A stretch of DNA of 64,000 nt, from assembly GCA_021404785.1 (NCBI GenBank), contig QWHH01000003.1, forward strand, positions 279,503-343,502, read 5' to 3'. The notes under the pieces were generated by a model. The model did no database searches. It was not told where the DNA came from and saw nothing but the letters and a program-made list of their open reading frames with translations. The stretch comes from Lysobacterales bacterium PRO7 (GTDB taxonomy: Bacteria > Pseudomonadota > Gammaproteobacteria > Xanthomonadales > Rhodanobacteraceae). Made by a program: the position numbers and the translations under genes. Within the stretch, counting starts at the first letter, position 1, and every line of letters starts with the position of its first letter. Positions 8,192-17,478 of this stretch are shown here, piece after piece.

Positions 8192-11100
8192 GTGTGCCTC
8201 ACTTTCCTGCTGCTGTTGATATTGACAGGCACGCTTTGTGCGCAAGTTGCACAGGGCGCGCCGGTCGCATCCGGCAACGCGCCGGTTGGCAGTTTGCAAT
8301 TCCACTCGGTGGGTAGCGACCGGCCATTCCAGGCCGAAATCATCACCGAAGTGATGTTCGACCACGTCGGGTTTTTGTGGATCGGCACGCGCGAGGGCTT
8401 GTTCTTGCACGATGGCCGGCAGTTCCGCAAATTCCAGCACGAGGTGCAGAACCCGGATTCGATTTCCAGCAACGGCATCCGTGGCGTGTTCGAGGATAGT
8501 CACGACAGGTTGTGGATCAATACCATCAGCGGTGGGCTCAACCTGCTCGATCGCGCGAGTTGGCGCTTCCGCAGCTGGCGGCATAAACGCAACGACCCGG
8601 ACAGTCTCGTCCACGATGGCGTGTTTGCCCTCGCCGAAGCGCCTGTCGGCAAGTTGTGGGTAGGCACGCAGGCAGGGCTAGATCTGTTCGATCCCGAAAC
8701 CGGCAAATTTGCGCACCAGTTTCTGGTGACGGGAGGCGAGTTCGTGATCGCCTTGTTCAACGATCGCGATGGACGGTTATGGGTCGCCACGCTCGGGCAA
8801 GGCCTGTTTCGCCAACGCTCCGACCAAAGCGGTTTTGATCCGGTGCAAGGTGCAAACGGATCCGCGCCGCTGGAACCGTTTTCGCTGGCGCAGGCGGCCG
8901 ACGGTACGCTCTGGGTCGGGGCACGCGATGGCCTGTATCGAATCGATTCCGGCAGTGGCCGTATCGTGCCCGCCGCGCTTGCGCCGAAAGCAGCGGCGGA
9001 CAAACTCACTTTGGTCACGGCGCTATTGCCGACACCCGAGGGTGGACTGTGGATCGGCACGTTTGGCAACGGGCTTTTTCGGTTGCCGTCGAATTCATCG
9101 GTAGTGAGCGCAGTTGCACTGGCGCCGGGAGATCCAGGCGCGCAAGAAATCGATTCCGGTGCGATGGCACTGGATCGCAACGGTGACCTGTTTGTCGGCA
9201 CGTTTGGTGCCGGATTGCTGCGGACCAGCCCCATGATCAACGGCCTGCAAACGTGGCAAGCCGCAGATGATGGCCATCCCGGGCTCACCGGTCAGGACAT
9301 ATACGCGCTGCTGGTCGAACCGGCTCCGAGCTCTGGCGGCAGCGCCAGTTTGCTGGCTGGAAGTTTCGGTGGAGGCATCGACGACATCGCGCTTGCCGAT
9401 GGCACGATCCAGCATGCCCCGCTGCCGGTACCGAATGCGATGCAAGTGTATCTGGGCGGCATCACCGACCTGATGCGTACGCTTGATGGCGAGATTTGGG
9501 CGACAACCAACCAGGGCGTGTTCCGGTGGAATCGAAACAATGGCCGGTTTCATTTCTATCCGCCTGATCAACCGCCCGGTGCGAGTACCAATCCCGACTA
9601 CAGCTTTGCCTTGCTGCAGGATCGGGAAAATCGGATCTGGGTGGGTAGTGCAGGCGGCGGGTTGTATCTCTACCAGCCGGAACGGGATACCTTCCGCAAT
9701 TTCCGTCCCGTGCGCGGTGATCCGCGTTCCTTGCCCGACGATTTCGTGACCAACCTCATCGAGGACAGACGCGGCCGCTTATGGGTTGCCACGCGCTCTG
9801 GCGGTATTGGAGTGTGCCGGTTCGACGGCAAACTCGCATGCCAGCATATCGCGGCCGGTCCAGGCTCCAGGCAAATCAGCCATGACCAGGTTACTGCCAT
9901 GCTCGAAGCCCGCGACGATGCGATCTGGGTCGCGACCGCAGGCGGTGGGCTGAATCGGCTGGCGCTCGACGCGGCGGGGGACGTGGCTTCCGTACGCCGC
10001 TGGTCTCTCGACGACGGGCTCAATGACGACAACGTGATGGCACTGGTGTACGGACCTGACGGTGCGCTATGGCTGACGACGCACGGCGGCATCTCGAGGC
10101 TGGATCTGCAAACGGACAAATTGACCAACCTCACGCCGACCGACGGCCTGCCGACGGCGATATTCAATCCCAAGGCCGCGCTGGTGTACGGACAGCGCCT
10201 GTATTTCGGTTCGGCCAAGGGCGTGGTCTCGCTGGATCCGCGCGCCATGCCGAAGGCAAAGGCGCCGCCGCCAACTGTCATCGAAGCCGTCTCCGGCCTG
10301 GACCAGGCGCACACGCCTGTCCATCCGGCATGGCAGCTCGATGCGCTGACTGTGCCGTGGCGTATGCCATTTTCGCTGGAATTCGCCGTGCTCGACTACT
10401 CCGGCGGATCTGCGCGTTTCCAGTACCGGCTCGGTCATTCCTCCGCGTGGACCGACCTGGGCGATCGCGGGCAACTGACCCTGCATGCGCTGGAACCGGG
10501 AAGTCATCGTCTTGAAGTGCGCGGCCGCCGCGATGGCCAGGGCTGGACGCTGGCGCAACCGTTGCTGCTCGACATCGTGCCACCCTGGTGGCGCAGGACC
10601 ACAACCCAGATAGTCGCGGCGATACTGATGATGGCGATCGTTCTCGGCGGATTCGCCTGGCGCGTGCGCGAGCTCAAATCCCGCAATATCGCGTTACTGC
10701 GCGCGCACGATCTGCGCGAGCTTGCTTTGGCCGATGCGCATGCCAGCCAGCAACAATTGCAGGAGGCCTTCGCGATGTTGCGGCGTACGACCATGCGCCT
10801 GGAAGCGGCCACGGAGAATGAACGCAAGCGACTTGCGCGCGAACTGCATGACGAATTCGGCCAGGCGCTGACTTCGGCGAAAATCAATCTCGGCCTGGCG
10901 TTGGCGATGTCGCCAGAGCACGGCAGCGCGGCGCGCATCAGCGACACGATCGGCCTCATGGACCAGTTGATCGGCCAGGTACGCGCCTTGTCGCTGGATT
11001 TGCGCCCGCCCTTGCTCGATGAAATGGGGTTGGTGCCGGCGCTGGAGGGATATCTGAATGCGGTGTCGGTGCGCAGTGGCGTACCGATCGACTTCCGCTT

Positions 11101-11434
11101 CGATGACGGTCTCGCGTTCGCCGCGGTCGAACAGGAAATTGCCGTGTTCCGCGTCGTGCAGGAGGCGATCACCAATGCCATGCGCCACGCCGGTGCAAGC
11201 GCGCTGGAAGTGGATTTGACGGCGCAAGATGGCGGCGTCGCCATCCGCGTGCAAGACGACGGCAATGGATTCGATGCCGAGGCGATGCTGGCAACCGGAG
11301 GACCCGGACTGGGCTTGTTTGGCATGCGCGAACGAATCCACGACCTGGGCGGTACCTGGTCGGTGGAATCCCGCCCCGGTAGCGGTACGCTGATACGCGC
11401 GTTCGTGCCCACGCGCGACACCATCGAGGCCTGA
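8192..11434 (+). CDS. Hybrid-length sensor kinase with two-component beta-propeller sensor (Reg_prop/Y_Y_Y/HisKA_3)
   Basis: This is a very large membrane sensor of about 1080 residues. A signal/anchor segment is followed by roughly 700 residues of repeated units of the LWIGT-GGL-R type (two-component propeller repeats, two seven-bladed propellers expected), a Y_Y_Y domain (around FQYRLGHSSAWTDLG), and a membrane span (TTQIVAAILMMAIVLGG). A coiled coil leads to a NarL-type HisKA_3 domain with phospho-His H886 in ARELHDEFGQ, then a HATPase domain (DDGNGFD, GLGLFGMRERI). The start is uncertain: the frame is open back into lpdA (8069). I prefer GTG 8192 because a CATAAT -10-like box lies at 8158-8163; TTG 8120 is an alternative. 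It is coupled to the next regulator gene. Confidence 0.9.
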   Translation: MCLTFLLLLILTGTLCAQVAQGAPVASGNAPVGSLQFHSVGSDRPFQAEIITEVMFDHVGFLWIGTREGLFLHDGRQFRKFQHEVQNPDSISSNGIRGVFEDSHDRLWINTISGGLNLLDRASWRFRSWRHKRNDPDSLVHDGVFALAEAPVGKLWVGTQAGLDLFDPETGKFAHQFLVTGGEFVIALFNDRDGRLWVATLGQGLFRQRSDQSGFDPVQGANGSAPLEPFSLAQAADGTLWVGARDGLYRIDSGSGRIVPAALAPKAAADKLTLVTALLPTPEGGLWIGTFGNGLFRLPSNSSVVSAVALAPGDPGAQEIDSGAMALDRNGDLFVGTFGAGLLRTSPMINGLQTWQAADDGHPGLTGQDIYALLVEPAPSSGGSASLLAGSFGGGIDDIALADGTIQHAPLPVPNAMQVYLGGITDLMRTLDGEIWATTNQGVFRWNRNNGRFHFYPPDQPPGASTNPDYSFALLQDRENRIWVGSAGGGLYLYQPERDTFRNFRPVRGDPRSLPDDFVTNLIEDRRGRLWVATRSGGIGVCRFDGKLACQHIAAGPGSRQISHDQVTAMLEARDDAIWVATAGGGLNRLALDAAGDVASVRRWSLDDGLNDDNVMALVYGPDGALWLTTHGGISRLDLQTDKLTNLTPTDGLPTAIFNPKAALVYGQRLYFGSAKGVVSLDPRAMPKAKAPPPTVIEAVSGLDQAHTPVHPAWQLDALTVPWRMPFSLEFAVLDYSGGSARFQYRLGHSSAWTDLGDRGQLTLHALEPGSHRLEVRGRRDGQGWTLAQPLLLDIVPPWWRRTTTQIVAAILMMAIVLGGFAWRVRELKSRNIALLRAHDLRELALADAHASQQQLQEAFAMLRRTTMRLEAATENERKRLARELHDEFGQALTSAKINLGLALAMSPEHGSAARISDTIGLMDQLIGQVRALSLDLRPPLLDEMGLVPALEGYLNAVSVRSGVPIDFRFDDGLAFAAVEQEIAVFRVVQEAITNAMRHAGASALEVDLTAQDGGVAIRVQDDGNGFDAEAMLATGGPGLGLFGMRERIHDLGGTWSVESRPGSGTLIRAFVPTRDTIEA

Positions 11435-11438
11435 CAGC

Positions 11439-12101
11439 ATGGCCATGCGAGTAATTTTGGCGGACGATCATCAACTGGTGCGCGCGGGCCTGCGTTCGCT
11501 GCTGCAATCGTTTGCCGATGTCACGGTCCTGGCCGAATGCAGCGATGGGCGCGACGCCTTGAAGCGCGTCGAAGCCATGCAGCCGGATGTGCTGTTGCTG
11601 GACATCACCATGCCCGGACTAAACGGGCTCGAAGTCGCGCGGCGAGTGCCGGCGATAAGCCCCTCGACCAAGGTGCTTGTGCTGTCGATGCATGTCGGCC
11701 CGGAATACGTGACCCAGGCCTTGCGCGCCGGCGTATCCGGCTACCTGATCAAGGACGCGGCCGTCGAGGAACTGCGCCTGGCGCTGGATGCGCTGGCCAT
11801 GGGCAAGGCGTATCTGAGTCCGGCGATCTCGCAGTCCGTGCTGCATGAATTCATGCGCACCGGCAAGGAAGACCCGGATGCGGACAGTCAGCTGCAAAAA
11901 CTGACTGCGCGACAACGCGAGATCCTGCAGTTGCTGGCGGAGGGGCACGCAACTCGCGAGATCGCGGCGCGCCTGTCGCTGAGTGCCAAGACGGTTGAAA
12001 GCCATCGCAGCCAATTGATGGATCGCCTGGACATTCACGATGTACCGGGCCTGGTGCGATTTGCGATACGCGTTGGCCTGGTGTCGGCAGACCTGGTCTG
12101 A
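11439..12101 (+). CDS. NarL/LuxR-family response regulator
   Basis: This 220-residue regulator starts 4 bases after the kinase stop. The receiver domain (residues 3-120) has D9/D10 and phospho-acceptor D55 in VLLLDITMP. A LuxR-type helix-turn-helix follows at about 150-212 (LTARQREILQLLAEGHATREIA and onward to KTVESHR). The HisKA_3 type of the upstream kinase matches this NarL-type partner, so the pair is a complete two-component system. The gene is followed at once by a hairpin that probably ends the transcript. Confidence 0.93.
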   Translation: MAMRVILADDHQLVRAGLRSLLQSFADVTVLAECSDGRDALKRVEAMQPDVLLLDITMPGLNGLEVARRVPAISPSTKVLVLSMHVGPEYVTQALRAGVSGYLIKDAAVEELRLALDALAMGKAYLSPAISQSVLHEFMRTGKEDPDADSQLQKLTARQREILQLLAEGHATREIAARLSLSAKTVESHRSQLMDRLDIHDVPGLVRFAIRVGLVSADLV

Positions 12102-12104
12102 TCA

Positions 12105-12130
12105 AGCCGGAGCGGGTGCGCTTCGGCTTT
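12105..12130 (+). terminator. Probable terminator after the NarL-type regulator
   Basis: A 10-bp stem, AGCCGGAGCG pairing with CGCTTCGGCT (one G-U pair), with a GGTG loop starts four bases after the stop codon. The T-run is short (3 T), so termination may be inefficient. Confidence 0.5.
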
Positions 12131-12264
12131 CCGCGAACTCAGGTTTTTCCCTAGTCCAAATTGCGGATACGCCTCATTGTGGGCGATGCCATGGCGCAAT
12201 ACGGTTGCCGGGCCGCACGCTGCAGGGGTGGCGGTAACCGTTTCATCATCCGCGGGGATTTCTC

Positions 12265-12900
12265 ATGAAAGTGTCCAAGTTGTGCAAACGGCTGCTCGTG
12301 GCTGCCGTCATGGCACTGACGTTGGCGGTCGCCAATGTCGACGACGCGCGCGCCAGCGTGCAAAAACAGAATATCGTCCAGCTCATCGCCAGCTCGCAGA
12401 GCATCGTGGCGGGTACGGTCAGCAAGGTTTCCGACGGCATCGATGCCAATGGATTGCCGTACACCGAAGTCACCATTGCGGTGGGCATCAGTCCCAAGGG
12501 CAAGATCGGGCATGGCGAATACACCTTTCGCCAATTCGGCCTGATCAAACCGCGCAAGCTGCCCAATGGACACACCATGCTGATGGTGACACCGGCGGAA
12601 TTCCCGCAGTGGCATGAAAACGAATATGTGGTCGCCTTCCTGTATCACCCGGCAGCCAGGACCGGCCTGCAGACAACGGCAGGTTTGGCGCAAGGCAAGC
12701 TGGTGATGGTCAACAACAAGCTGTCGAACCAGTTCGACAACGCAGGCCTGTTCGACAACGTCAAGGTTGCTGCCGGAGTACTGCCAGCGTCCGAGCAGAA
12801 ATTGTTCGAGTCGCATGGTCCGGTCGAGGCACAGACGCTGTTGAGCATGATCAAGCACGTTGTGCAGGGGCAACTGATCGAGAAGGGGAAAATCAAATGA
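12265..12900 (+). CDS. Secreted protein of unknown function, partner of the metzincin-like protease
   Basis: This 211-residue protein has an N-terminal signal peptide (KRLLVAAVMALTLAVA). The mature part looks like a beta-rich domain (residues 40-135, beginning VQLIASSQSIVAGTVSKV) followed by a helical C-terminal third. Its TGA overlaps the ATG of the protease gene (ATGA at 12897-12900), so the two are translationally coupled. I do not recognise the family. Coupling to a secreted protease suggests an inhibitor, chaperone or co-secreted substrate-binding partner; that is inference. Confidence 0.8.
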   Translation: MKVSKLCKRLLVAAVMALTLAVANVDDARASVQKQNIVQLIASSQSIVAGTVSKVSDGIDANGLPYTEVTIAVGISPKGKIGHGEYTFRQFGLIKPRKLPNGHTMLMVTPAEFPQWHENEYVVAFLYHPAARTGLQTTAGLAQGKLVMVNNKLSNQFDNAGLFDNVKVAAGVLPASEQKLFESHGPVEAQTLLSMIKHVVQGQLIEKGKIK

Positions 12901-15419
12901 GCAAGGCGATCAAATTCCCCGTACTCCTCGGCCTGGCAATTGCGGCCGCATCCGCGCAGGCCGCTGGACCGCTGATCATCAGCGATGAAACCGGCACGCT
13001 CAAACCGCTGGTGTGGGACACGAGCGTCGGCACGATCCCGGTGTACACGGATGGTGGCGCGGCATTCACCTTCAATTTCGATGGCGTCACGCCGTTCGTG
13101 ACCATTGAACGTGCAAACACGATCACTGCCAATGCGTTCGCGCAGTGGAGCCAAGTGCCGACATCGACGTTCCGCGCCGCGATCGCGGGCACGATCGAAT
13201 CGCAAACCGGCGATGCCGACGTGACTGCGGACAATGTGGCCAATTACGTCGGCGTCGAGAATGGCCCGGGCTTCTGGGTCATCTACGACACCGACGGCAG
13301 CATCATGGAAAACTTCTTTGGCGTCGACAAGTACTCGGTGCTGGGCATTTCCTCGCCGGAGTTCGGCGACGGTAATGGTCACATCACGGAAGCGTGGACG
13401 GTATTGAACGGTTTTGCCGTTGGCATCAGCGATAACGGTGGCGACGGCTCGGACGATCCCGACGTCATCCTGCGCAACGGATTTGAAGAAAACAAGCGCG
13501 GTTCGGAATTCGCCGGAGTGTTCACGCACGAAATCGGTCATGCCATCAACCTGTCGCACTCGCAGGTCAACGGCCCGATGGGTTACCAGAGCTATACCTT
13601 CTATCCGTTGTATCCGGGCGTGCCCGGCTGCGTGAGTCCGCTGTTCAGCTACAACGATTATTCCGCCGATCCTTCGCAAATGATCGATCCTTCTGCGATC
13701 GAAACCATGTTCCCGTTCATCGACCCGTACGGTAAGGGTGGCGAGGAACAGTCCAGCGTCAATGTGTCGGACGATATCACCGGCATTTCGAACTTGTATC
13801 CGACGGCTGCCTACCTTGCCAATACCGGCACGATCAATGGCATCCTGCATCTGAAGGATGGCGTCACCCAGTACAGCGGCATCAATGTGATCGCGCGCAA
13901 TCTCGCCAATCCGCTGTTTGACGCAGTATCGGACATGACCGGCAGCGCAACGCAGGGCAAGCTCGGCCCGGATGGCCACTTCAGCATCCGCGGGCTGACG
14001 CCGGGCGCGCAGTACCAGGTCTATATCGAGGCGATCACTTCGGGCGGCTACCCGACCACGCAGCAGATGATGTTGTCCGAAGGCGAATACTGGAATATCG
14101 GCGAAAGTGCCGATCCGGTTTCCGATGCGGCGTGCAAATCGACTGCAATCACGGCAGTGGCGGCAACTTCGGCCGAAGCCGACATCACCTTCAATGGTTA
14201 TAGCGACGGCGTGCAGCTCACGCCATTGGTCAGTGCCTACATGACCTCGTTGTCCTATGACGGTACCAAGGCAGGTGGTTCGACGGCAGGTGGTACCCGG
14301 ACGGTGTACTGGGACAAGAGTTCCGGCGTGCAGCTGCTGCCGGTGTGGCTGGCCACCTTCAACGGCAACATCGACGGACCCGGCGCGCATGTGGCGGTGC
14401 AGGTCGATCCGGATGGCAATGGCATCCGGGAGCCGGCGATCTGGTCCCTGGATGGACACCTGGATTATCTGGGTGACTTGAACGGCAACACCTGTGGTGG
14501 CGGCAGCCAAAGCGGAACCGATAGCGCGGTAACCTTTGGCATGGACAAGTCGGCCCTGAAGCTGGTCGGCCTGGCATACCGGGACAACGACCACAACGGC
14601 ACTTGCCAGGGCTCGGGCGATGTCGTGCCCTTCATCTGGGACAAGACCGGCGGCATGCGCACGCTGGACTACGATCCTGCCCAGTACTGGACGCGCGCCA
14701 ATGCGATTTCCGGCAACGGCCGCGTAGTCGTGGGAACTTCAAACTTGCAGCAAGCCTGGGCGTGGGTCGATGAAGGCTCGCGCATCGACCTCACTGCCGT
14801 CACCGGTGCCATGGATGTCAACGGCGTCAACTACAACGGCAGCATTGTGGCCATGAACAGCATGGACATGAACACCTACCGCAATACCGGCATCGTGTTG
14901 TGGGATGCGCGCACCGGCAGTACCGATCCGAGCCTGTTCACCAATATCGACAGCCTGCGTTGGTGCGTCGACATGCCGTATTACGACTTCTTCGGCGACA
15001 ACCTGTGCCAGACGATGACCGCGCAGGAGGTCTACGATCAGTACGGTGCGGTTCCGGTCAACGTATTTGCCATCAATGATGCGGGAACCGTCATGGTCGG
15101 TCGCGCCGGCGATTTCTTCACCGGCACCGCGGGTGCGATCTGGGTCAAGGATGTCGGCTGGATGGTGATCAACGACTTCCTGAAAAAGCAGGGCGTGATC
15201 TCGGCAGCGAACTTCTCGATCGACAGCCCGTTCGTGATCAGCGGCGATAGCCAAACGATCATCGGCGGAATCGCCGGGCTGGAGTTCTCCTGGCTGATCG
15301 ATTTGCACCAGGTCTACGTGTGCAAGAACGGCGCTTCGATTGCGACCACCTTCCCGGATGGACTGCGCACCGAAGTTGCTAATGGCGCCCAGTTCGGCCG
15401 CTGCGATTTCATCAACTGA
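12897..15419 (+). CDS. Large secreted metzincin-like zinc protease
   Basis: This 840-residue exported protein has a signal peptide (residues 1-22). The catalytic region holds HEIGHAINLSH (zinc ligands H211, H215, H221; E212 general base), a metzincin HExxHxxNxxH motif with Asn in place of the usual Gly. A candidate Met-turn lies near M271 (ETMFPF). Residues about 310-400 resemble a carboxypeptidase-regulatory-like beta-sandwich (INGILHLKDGV). The C-terminal 400 residues contain repeated segments such as VFAINDAGTVMVGRAG and VISGDSQTIIGG, like HAF-type propeller repeats. It is matrixin-like, with the exact family unresolved. It is coupled to the preceding gene and ended by a strong terminator. 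Confidence 0.85.
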   Translation: MSKAIKFPVLLGLAIAAASAQAAGPLIISDETGTLKPLVWDTSVGTIPVYTDGGAAFTFNFDGVTPFVTIERANTITANAFAQWSQVPTSTFRAAIAGTIESQTGDADVTADNVANYVGVENGPGFWVIYDTDGSIMENFFGVDKYSVLGISSPEFGDGNGHITEAWTVLNGFAVGISDNGGDGSDDPDVILRNGFEENKRGSEFAGVFTHEIGHAINLSHSQVNGPMGYQSYTFYPLYPGVPGCVSPLFSYNDYSADPSQMIDPSAIETMFPFIDPYGKGGEEQSSVNVSDDITGISNLYPTAAYLANTGTINGILHLKDGVTQYSGINVIARNLANPLFDAVSDMTGSATQGKLGPDGHFSIRGLTPGAQYQVYIEAITSGGYPTTQQMMLSEGEYWNIGESADPVSDAACKSTAITAVAATSAEADITFNGYSDGVQLTPLVSAYMTSLSYDGTKAGGSTAGGTRTVYWDKSSGVQLLPVWLATFNGNIDGPGAHVAVQVDPDGNGIREPAIWSLDGHLDYLGDLNGNTCGGGSQSGTDSAVTFGMDKSALKLVGLAYRDNDHNGTCQGSGDVVPFIWDKTGGMRTLDYDPAQYWTRANAISGNGRVVVGTSNLQQAWAWVDEGSRIDLTAVTGAMDVNGVNYNGSIVAMNSMDMNTYRNTGIVLWDARTGSTDPSLFTNIDSLRWCVDMPYYDFFGDNLCQTMTAQEVYDQYGAVPVNVFAINDAGTVMVGRAGDFFTGTAGAIWVKDVGWMVINDFLKKQGVISAANFSIDSPFVISGDSQTIIGGIAGLEFSWLIDLHQVYVCKNGASIATTFPDGLRTEVANGAQFGRCDFIN

Positions 15420-15449
15420 GTCAAGCGCAAAACGACAATCGTTACCCTA

Positions 15450-15476
15450 GAGGCGGGAAAACCCCGCCTCTTTTTT
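15450..15476 (+). terminator. Rho-independent terminator after the metzincin gene
   Basis: A perfect 8-bp stem (GAGGCGGG / CCCGCCTC) with an AAAAC loop is followed by six T, 31 bases past the protease stop. It works only in the plus direction, since the minus strand lacks a T-run after the stem. Confidence 0.9.
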
Positions 15477-15480
15477 GCGA

Positions 15481-15828
15481 TCACTTGCGTTTCCTGCGCT
15501 CGGTCTTGCCATCGTACGGCGGGGTGATCTGCTCGGCCACCTCGTAATGCCGCACCAGCGGTTCCATTTCGAGCAGGTAACGATCGTCTTCGGGGTAATA
15601 GACCGACTTGTCGGGATTCTCGCCGGCGAACGCGCGCACGGCGTCCATCGAATCCCAGAGCGAGATCAACATGAATTCGCAGTGTTCGCCTTGCTCGCGG
15701 CGCAGCACCGTGACGCCGCGATTGCCGGGTGTCGCCGCGTAGTCCTTGAGTCCGGTTTCCTGCAAATAGGCCAGGTAATCGTCGGCCTTGTCCTTCTGCG
15801 TGATTCCGCGCCAGATGCGAGCGATCAT
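15481..15828 (-). CDS. Antibiotic biosynthesis monooxygenase-like (ABM) protein
   Basis: This 115-residue single-domain protein has the dimeric ferredoxin-like ABM fold. Residues 1-95 contain ARIWRGIT at the start, the VTVLRRE strand, FMLISLWDS and the YYPEDDRYLL segment. Family members are heme- or quinone-related monooxygenases or just small-molecule-binding proteins. The C-terminus is strongly basic (TERRKRK). The start is ATG 15828 because GGGAGG lies five bases upstream; GTG 15834 is in frame but overlaps that site. It is a stand-alone gene. Confidence 0.8.
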   Translation of the reverse strand: MIARIWRGITQKDKADDYLAYLQETGLKDYAATPGNRGVTVLRREQGEHCEFMLISLWDSMDAVRAFAGENPDKSVYYPEDDRYLLEMEPLVRHYEVAEQITPPYDGKTERRKRK

Positions 15829-15888
15829 GGGCACCTCCCGCCAGGATGCGAGCGCAGCATACCCGAGTGTGCTTAAGTTTGCGTTTGC

Positions 15889-16935
15889 CTAGGATTCGGC
15901 GATCCCCGCGCGTCCGCGCAGGATCGCGGCGAGCACGTCGGGCGCGTAATCGAAGGAATCGTAGAACAAGCGGTCTTCCGGCAGGCTGGCGGCGACGAAC
16001 GCACGCCGGCCCGCGTCGATCAGCGCAGGCGGGCCACTCATGTAGACGTCGAATGCGGACAGATCGGGATGATCTTCGAGTACCGCTTCGTGCACGAAGC
16101 CATGCCGTGTGGCATGACCATCTTCGGAAATCACCGGAACGAAGCGCAGGCTCGGCGCGACCGTCGTCCAGATCTCCGGCAGGTTGCGCAGGTACAGTTC
16201 CGCCGCGTTGCGCGCGCCCCAGTACAGCGTCATCGCACGGCGCGTGCCCAGGTGCAGGAAATGCTCGATCAGTGCCTTGACCGGCGCAAAACCGGTGCCA
16301 CCTGCGACGAACAGCAATGGGCGTTCGGAATCTTCGCGCGGGACGAAGGTACCGAGCGGGCCCTCGATTCGCAGCGTCGCGCCCGTTTCCAGATCGGCGA
16401 AGACGTGGCGGGTGAAATCCCCACCGGCGACGTGGCGCACGTGCAGTTCGATCTCGCGGCCGGTGTGCGGCGCGTTGGCAATGGAAAACGCGCGGCGCTT
16501 GCCGCCGGCCAGCAACACGTCGAGATATTGTCCCGGCAGTCGATTGAGTGATTCGCCAGCAGGCGGCGCCAGGCGCAGCCGCATCACGTCCGGCGCGAGT
16601 CGATGCTTGTCGATCAGCGTCAACGTGAGCACACGCTTGGGCATAGCCGCCACGGAGGCGACTTCACGCGCGGCGACGACCAGATCCGAACGCGGCACGG
16701 CCTGGCACAACAACACCTGCCGATGCGCGACTTCAGCAGCGTTCAACGCGCGCGGCGGATTGTGCGGGTAGTGGCAATCGCCGGTGACTAGCGTCGCCTT
16801 GCAACTGCCGCACACGCCAGAAAGGCATGAATACGGCAACGCCAGGCCCGCGCGCCGCGCCGCTCCGAGCACGCTTTCGTCCTCGCCGACGGCAAACTGT
16901 TTGCCGCTGGCCTGCAGGGTGACGGTGAATTCCAC
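15889..16935 (-). CDS. 2Fe-2S / FAD oxidoreductase (CDP-6-deoxy-glucoseen reductase-like)
   Basis: This 348-residue reductase has an N-terminal plant-type ferredoxin domain (residues 1-90) with cluster Cys in YSCLSGVCGSCKA plus a fourth in LLCQA. An FNR-type FAD domain (about 100-200, RAFSIANAP as the RxxS flavin motif) and an NAD(P) domain (about 205-330, FVAGGTGFAPV and MSGPPALI) follow. It is the single-chain electron-transfer type that feeds NADH electrons to oxygenases or dehydratases, often annotated as CDP-6-deoxy-delta-3,4-glucoseen reductase. The start is GTG 16935, which gives the family's normal N-terminus. It is divergent from the thioesterase gene; the true electron acceptor is unknown. 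Confidence 0.88.
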   Translation of the reverse strand: MEFTVTLQASGKQFAVGEDESVLGAARRAGLALPYSCLSGVCGSCKATLVTGDCHYPHNPPRALNAAEVAHRQVLLCQAVPRSDLVVAAREVASVAAMPKRVLTLTLIDKHRLAPDVMRLRLAPPAGESLNRLPGQYLDVLLAGGKRRAFSIANAPHTGREIELHVRHVAGGDFTRHVFADLETGATLRIEGPLGTFVPREDSERPLLFVAGGTGFAPVKALIEHFLHLGTRRAMTLYWGARNAAELYLRNLPEIWTTVAPSLRFVPVISEDGHATRHGFVHEAVLEDHPDLSAFDVYMSGPPALIDAGRRAFVAASLPEDRLFYDSFDYAPDVLAAILRGRAGIAES

Positions 16936-16990
16936 GCGGCGATTGTCGCCGATGTTGCTATCCTCACGCGAGACACGTTTGGAGAGCGCT

Positions 16991-17422
16991 ATGCCAATCT
17001 GGAAACAACCCGTCACCCTTGAACAGCTCAACGCGCTCAACCGCAACACGATGTTGAACGCCATCGGCATCATCTTCACCGAAATCGGCGACGACTACCT
17101 GCGCGCGACCATGCCCGTGGATGCGCGCACGTACCGGCCGTACGGACTGCTGCACGGCGGCGCCTCGGCTGCGCTCGCCGAAACGCTTGGCAGCACGGGC
17201 GGGATGATGACGATCGGCACGGAGTATGGGGACGCCGTCGGCATCGAAATCAACGCCAACCACGTGCGCGCCGTGAAATCCGGCGTCGTCACCGGCACGG
17301 CGCGGCCGCTGCATCTTGGCCGCAGCACCCAGATCTGGGAAATCCGCATCGAGGACGAGCAACAGCGCCTAGTCTGCATTTCACGGCTGACCCTAGCGGT
17401 AGTGCCGCGCAACGCCATCTAG
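16991..17422 (+). CDS. Hotdog-fold acyl-CoA thioesterase (YdiI/MenI-like)
   Basis: This 143-residue hotdog thioesterase is very similar in layout to E. coli YdiI: it starts MPIWKQPVTLEQLNALN and has PYGLLHGGASAALAETLGS with the likely catalytic Glu in LAET. The EINANHVR segment and the LHLGRSTQIWEI strand also match. YdiI acts as 1,4-dihydroxy-2-naphthoyl-CoA hydrolase in menaquinone synthesis, but relatives also hydrolyse aromatic and acyl-CoAs, so the substrate here is open. A GGAGAG site precedes ATG 16991. No men genes are in the window. Confidence 0.88.
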   Translation: MPIWKQPVTLEQLNALNRNTMLNAIGIIFTEIGDDYLRATMPVDARTYRPYGLLHGGASAALAETLGSTGGMMTIGTEYGDAVGIEINANHVRAVKSGVVTGTARPLHLGRSTQIWEIRIEDEQQRLVCISRLTLAVVPRNAI

Positions 17423-17478
17423 CAAAAACCCGTAATGCTGCATTGCGGCGAAAAGCGCATCTGGATAACATCGCATGG

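Noticed and set aside
13462-13490. VILRNGFE in the metzincin as a C-terminal secretion tag
   Set aside because: It lies internally, about 20 residues before the zinc motif, so it cannot be a terminal tag in this protein.
12645-14594. 649-residue minus-strand frame across the metzincin gene
   Set aside because: No ribosome site or domain; composition is that of antisense to a coding gene with clear motifs.
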